Part shown: positions 7,537 to 11,661 of the stretch, one piece after another | How positions within the stretch are numbered: the first letter of the stretch is position 1 | How the letters are laid out: every line of letters begins with the position of its first letter | Source of the DNA: an uncultured Planctomycetaceae bacterium | GTDB lineage: Bacteria > Planctomycetota > Planctomycetia > Planctomycetales > Planctomycetaceae | DNA length: 11,661 bases | Reading direction: 5' to 3' | NCBI GenBank assembly: GCA_903921605.1 | Contig: CAIXQV010000942.1 | Location: 1 to 11,661 of the forward strand | Position numbers and translations under genes: made by a program | The notes under the pieces: model-generated | What the model was told of the DNA's origin: nothing | What the model saw: the letters and a program-made list of their open reading frames with translations, nothing else | The model's database searches: none

Positions 7537-8348
7537 GATGCCAAACCGGCTCCGATCCATCGCAGAATCAGCAGCACGACAATCGCCATCCCCACCATCA
7601 GCAGCGACACAGCAACCGCCGCATCCAGTTGCCCCACACTCAGCTCAAGAAACACTGTCGTGGAAAGTACCTCGGTCCGAAATCGAGTTGCTCCGGCAAA
7701 GACCAGAATCGGCCCAAATTCGCCGAGCGCTCTGGCCCAGGCGATGGTTCCGGCGGTAATCATGCCTCGCCAGGCCTGAGGTAATGCGACCTTCATAAAG
7801 GCCTGAGAACGAGTGCAGCCAAGAGTTCTCGCCACATCTTCGGCACGCGGATTGATTTGATCAAAGGTGACTCGCATAGTGCGAACGGCGAACGCACACG
7901 ACACCGCAAACTGTGCGAGAATCACGGCTGGCCAGCGATAGGTGATCGGGAAACCAACGTCTTCTCGCAGCCACGTTTCTAAGTTCCAGTTGCTGTTCGG
8001 AAACAGCCATTGGCTGAACGGAAATGGTTGATGAAACAGAATGAGAAGGCTGAGTCCCAACACCAGCGGTGGCAGCACAATCGGGATGTCCACGATGGTG
8101 TCCACGATCCGTCGGCCGGGGAACTGAAAACGTGACAGCAGATATCCGAGCGGCGTGGCGACCCACAGTGATAGAACTGCTGCAACGGTGCATGTCAAAA
8201 TCGTCAATCGAAAAGCCGCCTGAATCTCCGGCTTACGCAGCGCGTTGGCGAACTCCTGCGGCGACGTGAACATCAGGTCGGCCACGAGCAGAAGAACGAT
8301 CAGCAAAATGAAGCACGCCGAGAGTCCTCCCATGGTCAGAAAGAACAC
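7533..8348 (-). CDS. modB: ModB-type oxyanion ABC transporter permease
   Basis: The 271-residue integral membrane protein has about six hydrophobic segments (near 7-27, 48-72, 84-107, 138-158, 196-220 and 243-264). IPIVLPPLVLG (88-98) and the EAA loop EDVARTLGCTRSQAFMKVAL (170-189), followed by ARALGEFGP (205-213), match the molybdate/tungstate/sulfate permease family. The substrate among these is not fixed by the sequence; the MoaD/ThiF neighbours favour molybdate or tungstate. The GTG at 8346-8348 has no close ribosome-binding site. The frame is open to 8426, and a CTG at 8384 (or ATT at 8387) after AAAAGG would add a basic KRNRTRQ stretch before the first helix, so the true start may be upstream. 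Its stop overlaps the ATPase start (ATGA). Confidence 0.9.
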   Translation of the reverse strand: MFFLTMGGLSACFILLIVLLLVADLMFTSPQEFANALRKPEIQAAFRLTILTCTVAAVLSLWVATPLGYLLSRFQFPGRRIVDTIVDIPIVLPPLVLGLSLLILFHQPFPFSQWLFPNSNWNLETWLREDVGFPITYRWPAVILAQFAVSCAFAVRTMRVTFDQINPRAEDVARTLGCTRSQAFMKVALPQAWRGMITAGTIAWARALGEFGPILVFAGATRFRTEVLSTTVFLELSVGQLDAAVAVSLLMVGMAIVVLLILRWIGAGLAS

Positions 8349-8423
8349 AACGTTGCTGAATTGCCTGGTCCGGTTACGTTTCAGAATGGGAGCCTTTTGA
8401 AGAGTTTTGATGTCGCGACAGGC

Positions 8424-9959
8424 TCACTTCCCGAGCTTCCACTGAAAACCTTCCGCCGCGAAAATCTCCTGACTTTCCACAGAAGAAAGATGATCAAACA
8501 ATCGACCGGCCAGTTTAGGAAATCGAGATTCCTTCGCCACGGCCCAAGGTTGAGTCGCTGTCGAACACGGGATGCCTCGAATCTGAACGGCATCCAGAAA
8601 CTCCGCCGCACCGGCCGCGTTGCTCAGATACGCCACAGCGGCGTCCAATGATCCGGTGCGCAACTGATTTACCAGCATATCGCCGGTGGGAGTCTGCACG
8701 GTCACATTGGCCATCAGTTCCGTCTGAAGTCCGCTTTCCTTGAAGGTATTCTGAGTAATCCAGCCCATGGCACATTGTTTCTCATGACCGATCCCGACAC
8801 GCAGTCCTTCTTTGGTCAGATCCCGCAGCGAACTAATCTTTTGTGGGTTCCCTTTTTCGACCAGAATCACCAGCTCGTTTTGTGACACGGAAACAGGCTC
8901 GGGAAACAAGTCTTTGACCTGATTCATAAACTCAAGATCACAGGCGAAGTAAGCGTCCGGATGTTGGCCGCTCTTCATTTGAGCCACCAGGATGCCGCAG
9001 CCGTTGTAGGCACGAGACACTCGCACGCCTTCTCGTTCTTCAAACTTAATAATGGTGTCTTCGATGGCAGGCCGCAACATGGAGCCGGCATAGATTGTCA
9101 GTTCTGGTTCCTCGTGCCATTCGTCTCCGCCCGAAATTTTGAATCCATGCGATTGGTAATGCTTCAGGCCACGATCACGAGCCGACACATAACGCGCAAA
9201 GTGCAAAGCGGCGGATGGCTGAGCAGAGGAGGCAATCACGCCGACGGAAACCTGGGAAACTCCTTCGGCCAATTCCGGGACGCTAACAAACTGCAGATCG
9301 GGATACGTATGCAGGACCGCGTCGTAAACGATGCCAGCATCCGCAGCACCGACAAGCACGTCGTTCGCCACATCAGTGACTGTCGTGCGATAGGCGGCGG
9401 TCGCTTTATCAAGCTGATCCCAAAGGCCGCTCGTGGTCGTGATTTGTTTTGTGAGCTTCCCGATGGCAGCCGCATCAGGATTGGCTTGAACCAGTCGCAC
9501 ATCGGTGGCAAAAAGATCCGACAATTCATCGATCCCTTTGGGATTCCCCCGGGGTACGACGATCCCGCAATTCATCGTGGCGATCTCAATCGATTCGGCA
9601 ATCAGCTTTTTTTTTCGCCCCATCGCCAGAAAACTGTCATCGGCTGGCAGGTACAAATCGCCGGTGCCGCTGACTTCGATCTGAGACAGCAGGGATTGCG
9701 AGGACCCGTATTGAATGACCACTCGTCGGCCCGTCTCCGCTTCGTATTCGCGGCGGATCTCTTCCATCACGGCCTGGTTACTGGCCGCGCAGAAGAGTAA
9801 GATTTCAGCGGATTTTGAATCCCCCTGCGATGCGGCAGAACCTGGCTGCGAAGCATCAGAGGGAGTGGACGTTCGCCGAACATCGCTGTTCATCAACGCC
9901 CACGTCATGCCACCCAAGGCCAGCAGCGAAGCGAACATTGCGACAACAGTCTTTGACAT
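8424..9959 (-). CDS. Tandem ModA/WtpA-like periplasmic substrate-binding protein, two domains in one chain
   Basis: The 511-residue product has a hydrophobic N-terminal leader (AMFASLLALGGMTWALM), a low-complexity Ser/Ala-rich linker (about 28-50), and two successive binding-protein lobe pairs. Domain 1 (about 51-276) opens with ILLFCAASNQAV and carries VIQYGSSQSLLSQIEVSG. Domain 2 (about 286-511) opens with LTIYAGSMLRPAIEDT and carries SRAYNGCGILVAQMKSG, the equivalent positions. A usual ModA is about half this length, so this is an ancient duplication or fusion rather than an extended single domain; the two halves are only weakly alike. The first resembles ModA and the second leans to the archaeal-type AGS start. 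The ATG at 9957-9959 has a good ribosome-binding site. The gene heads the mod/moaD/thiF operon. Cleavage versus membrane anchoring of the leader is unclear. Confidence 0.92.
   Translation of the reverse strand: MSKTVVAMFASLLALGGMTWALMNSDVRRTSTPSDASQPGSAASQGDSKSAEILLFCAASNQAVMEEIRREYEAETGRRVVIQYGSSQSLLSQIEVSGTGDLYLPADDSFLAMGRKKKLIAESIEIATMNCGIVVPRGNPKGIDELSDLFATDVRLVQANPDAAAIGKLTKQITTTSGLWDQLDKATAAYRTTVTDVANDVLVGAADAGIVYDAVLHTYPDLQFVSVPELAEGVSQVSVGVIASSAQPSAALHFARYVSARDRGLKHYQSHGFKISGGDEWHEEPELTIYAGSMLRPAIEDTIIKFEEREGVRVSRAYNGCGILVAQMKSGQHPDAYFACDLEFMNQVKDLFPEPVSVSQNELVILVEKGNPQKISSLRDLTKEGLRVGIGHEKQCAMGWITQNTFKESGLQTELMANVTVQTPTGDMLVNQLRTGSLDAAVAYLSNAAGAAEFLDAVQIRGIPCSTATQPWAVAKESRFPKLAGRLFDHLSSVESQEIFAAEGFQWKLGK
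9607..9615 (-). repeat. A9 homopolymer inside the modA-like gene, containing a dnaX-like A-AAA-AAG slippery heptamer
   Basis: On the coding strand nine adenines fall in frame as AAA AAA AAG (Lys116-118). The last seven bases of this run read A AAA AAG in the heptamer phase used for -1 frameshifting in dnaX. A -1 shift would meet TGA after six further codons, giving a product of about 124 residues that covers only part of domain 1. No stimulatory stem or upstream Shine-Dalgarno is obvious, so this is a slippage-prone tract, not a shown frameshift. Confidence 0.5.
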
Positions 9960-9964
9960 GATTA

Positions 9965-9970
9965 CACCTT
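9965..9970 (-). promoter_or_regulatory. Ribosome-binding site of the modA-like gene
   Basis: On the minus strand AAGGTG lies 5 bases before the ATG at 9957-9959, a strong anti-Shine-Dalgarno match that fixes this start. It is the clearest ribosome-binding site in the window; most other genes begin by overlap with the gene before them. Confidence 0.75.
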
Positions 9971-10001
9971 CATCCCATGTGTTTGAAGACTGTTGTACTC
10001 A

Positions 10002-10020
10002 GAATTCGAACTCCGAATTC
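10002..10020. promoter_or_regulatory. Palindrome GAATTCG-N5-CGAATTC upstream of the modA-like gene, possible operator
   Basis: Two exact 7-base arms (10002-10008 and 10014-10020) flank AACTC, and the outer CAG/CTG bases extend the symmetry with one bulge. The centre is about 50 bases before the modA-like ATG, a usual operator distance. It does not resemble the E. coli ModE box as I remember it. It could also be a hairpin in the leader of the operon mRNA. No regulator is encoded nearby. Confidence 0.4.
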
Positions 10021-10118
10021 CTGTCTGCCATGGTACAGGGATCAATTCGCCGCTTTGGTTGTAACGCACCGTTAACCACCACGCAACTACGAGGAGCAGC
10101 GGGGATGCGGCGAGCGAA

Positions 10119-10138
10119 GCCTCGGAATTGCCGGAGGC
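10119..10138. repeat. GC-rich bulged hairpin, REP-like candidate
   Basis: GCCTCGG (10119-10125) pairs with CCGGAGGC (10131-10138) around AATTG, with one bulged C. It lies within a GC-rich stretch (about 10091-10150) that stands out from the flanking intergenic DNA. This shape and setting are typical of dispersed extragenic palindromes, but only one copy is in the window. Confidence 0.35.
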
Positions 10139-10604
10139 CGGGCCGCACGGAGTGAATTCCAGCCTGAAGGTCAGAATCGCTCGTCGAACTCATGGAACAA
10201 TCATTCCCGAGAGAACAGCATGTGGATTTCCAATGGCAGAGAGGCTGCAATCGCCCAGACGGGATTCAATTATGGCCGTCGGTCTGTTCAGATGCTGTTA
10301 ACGAACGTTTCAGAAATTGCTTTTCTCGCTTGGAGAATGTCTCGCGTGGTTCCGTTGACCATGAGCAGCGTGGCCGGTTCGACGCGATGCTGTCGATTTC
10401 AGGTCGCGGATTCAGGATCGTTTGCAAGTGAATGGCGCGATGCATGAACTTCTGATGAAGACAGTACAGTGATGCACGCCAGGATCGCGTTAAGTTGTTA
10501 CTCTGATGAGAATTCAATACGTGTGGTTGGTAAGCAATCGCTCCGGCGAAATCGTTTGGAGGCTAGTTCTGGTTGGCTCGGTTCTGCTGGGGAATAGAAA
10601 CGCA

Positions 10605-11600
10605 ATGTCGAATTTCCTTCGCCCACAACTTATCCGCACAGTTCTTCCCGCGCTGTGCTTTGTGGCCGTCGTCGGCGCTGTCGTGGCCTGTGAAGTGCCC
10701 GTTTTTCGCTACGCCCTGGAACGCTGGAGTCCCGATCAGTACCGACTGCTTGTCATTGCTGACGGGCCGCTCGACGACAACCACTTGATGGCTCTGAAGC
10801 GGCTTAAGGGGACTCCTGAGTCACCTGCCGCAGCCGCGGTGAAGATCCATGACGTGTCAAAATCGAAGGATGCTTTCGTCCAGAAGTTATGGAAGACTCA
10901 TGGCAATGGGGCGAGACCGATCATGGTTGCTTTGTATCCCGAGCGGTCGTCTGTGGACCCGGAACAAGTCGCCGCAACGTCCGACATATCAGACGCGAAT
11001 ATCGAACGTATGATCAGTTCTCCAGCACGGCAGGAGATCGTGCGAAGAATGTCTGAAGGGCATTCGGCCGTCTGGATTTTTTTGGAATCCGGCCATGCCG
11101 AAAAAGATCAGGCATCCTTGAAAACGCTGCAGGAACAGCTTGAAAAAGATGCAGAGTGGTTGAAGCTGCCGTCGCCGGAAGAGATGGAGATTAAACCCGA
11201 ATTGCTCGGCAGCACAAAGATCCGACTGCAGATTCAGTTTTCTGTGGTCTCCGTCAGGAGAGACGATCCGAAGGAACAATTCCTGATCGATTGTCTGCTT
11301 AACAGTGAATCCGACCTGCGTGGCTTTGATGAGCCGATGGCGTTTCCGATCTTTGGGCGAGGTCGAGTGCTTTACGCGGTCGTCGGTCAGGGAATCTCGG
11401 CTGATACAATTCGAGAAGCGTCCTCGTTTATTGTGGGGCCTTGTTCCTGTCAGGTGAAGGAACAGAACCCGGGGTTTGACTTGCTGCTGAGCTGCGACTG
11501 GGACGATCTGGTTGGCGACACTTTCATCAGCGAACCCATCCCCGAAGGTGATGCGGAACCCAAACTGCTGACCATTCCCGCCGGCCGCGCAAAGCCCTGA
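10605..11600 (+). CDS. Predicted lipoprotein of a conserved planctomycete family (VPVFRYALERW block), function unknown
   Basis: The 331-residue product begins with a basic N-terminus, a hydrophobic stretch (TVLPALCFVAVVGAVV) and a lipobox-like VVAC, which predicts a lipid-attached Cys29. VPVFRYALERW follows directly. Near the C-terminus is GPCSCQVKEQNPGFDLLLSCDWD, a cysteine-rich block. I remember both blocks together in planctomycete proteins of unknown role, but I cannot name a function. A longer frame opens at 10506; I prefer the ATG at 10605 because it puts the signal sequence at the very N-terminus, although its ribosome-binding site is weak. GGAGG at 10558-10562 fits only a non-standard CTG start at 10569. 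The stop overlaps the ATG of the next gene (TGATG), implying an operon running out of the window. Confidence 0.82.
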   Translation: MSNFLRPQLIRTVLPALCFVAVVGAVVACEVPVFRYALERWSPDQYRLLVIADGPLDDNHLMALKRLKGTPESPAAAAVKIHDVSKSKDAFVQKLWKTHGNGARPIMVALYPERSSVDPEQVAATSDISDANIERMISSPARQEIVRRMSEGHSAVWIFLESGHAEKDQASLKTLQEQLEKDAEWLKLPSPEEMEIKPELLGSTKIRLQIQFSVVSVRRDDPKEQFLIDCLLNSESDLRGFDEPMAFPIFGRGRVLYAVVGQGISADTIREASSFIVGPCSCQVKEQNPGFDLLLSCDWDDLVGDTFISEPIPEGDAEPKLLTIPAGRAKP

Positions 11601-11661
11601 TGAACCAGGAACTATTTCTGACTCCACGGGTTAGACCCAGACCGACTATTCAGGCCTGTCC
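11600..11661 (+). CDS. N-terminal fragment of the next gene, translationally coupled (cut by window end)
   Basis: An ATG at 11600-11602 shares its A with the TGA of the lipoprotein gene, and the frame stays open for the remaining 20 codons (MNQELFLTPRVRPRP...). The overlap pattern matches the tight coupling seen elsewhere in the window. The product cannot be identified from so few residues. Confidence 0.5.
   Translation, partial: MNQELFLTPRVRPRPTIQAC

Larger units (their letters stand above)
9960..10604. other. Intergenic region between divergent genes, no convincing gene
   Basis: Several short open frames of 60-85 codons cross this stretch on both strands (for example 10220-10447 +). None has a recognisable domain, a membrane segment or a clear ribosome-binding site, and the two plus-strand frames overlap almost completely. 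It should contain the promoters of the modA-like operon (leftward) and the lipoprotein gene (rightward). I cannot point to a confident -35/-10 pair for either. GAATTC occurs four times (10002, 10015, 10154, 10510). Confidence 0.6.

Noticed and set aside
8961..9800. 279-codon open frame antisense to the modA-like gene
   Set aside because: It has no recognisable domain, lies wholly inside a gene with clear family motifs, and is the usual by-product of GC-rich codon use.
8346..9959. A modA-modB fusion through the shared reading frame
   Set aside because: A TGA separates them, and an open stretch of about 25 codons in the same frame is expected by chance often enough.
10192..10447. Overlapping small plus-strand frames of 75-79 codons as real genes
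   Set aside because: No domain, no convincing ribosome-binding site, mutually overlapping; an unrecognised small gene cannot be fully excluded.
1..11661. Defence system, CRISPR array, prophage or mobile element
   Set aside because: No repeat-spacer pattern, transposase, integrase, nuclease or phage structural gene is visible on either strand.

Overview
The window most likely comes from a planctomycete (Planctomycetota). This rests on gene content, not on a marker gene. The pointers are a giant PQQ-type beta-propeller with a built-in SAM-methyltransferase domain, an FG-GAP/ASPIC-UnbV protein followed by a TPR protein, and a lipoprotein with a VPVFRYALERW block, which I remember as planctomycete-typical. 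Base composition is moderately GC-rich throughout, and I see no insertion sequence, tRNA, rRNA, CRISPR array or phage gene.

Region 1 (1-5653, + strand) is a tightly packed unit of three genes, each overlapping the next by an ATGA. The first is the 3' part of a multidomain propeller/methyltransferase/chitobiase-like/LamG-like protein whose start lies left of the window. The second is an exported FG-GAP protein with a C-terminal ASPIC/UnbV domain. The third is a membrane-anchored TPR protein. All three look built for the cell envelope and for protein or glycan binding. The TPR gene begins at 4841, inside the stop of the gene before it.

Region 2 (5654-9959, - strand, convergent with region 1) is a probable five-gene oxyanion/cofactor operon. 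Read in its own direction it runs: a double ModA-like substrate-binding protein, a ModB-type permease, a short ModC-like ATPase without TOBE domain, a MoaD/ThiS-like protein ending in Gly-Gly, and a ThiF/MoeB/HesA-family protein. Together they would import molybdate or tungstate and provide a ubiquitin-like sulfur carrier with its partner for metal-pterin cofactor assembly. No other cofactor-synthesis gene and no metalloenzyme is present here. The ThiF-like protein lacks several canonical MoeB residues and both zinc CxxC pairs.

Region 3 (9960-10604) is about 645 bases with no convincing gene. It holds a good ribosome-binding site and a palindrome upstream of the modA-like gene, plus a GC-rich hairpin-forming stretch. 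Region 4 (10605-11661, + strand) contains a predicted lipoprotein gene and the first codons of a gene that overlaps its stop codon.
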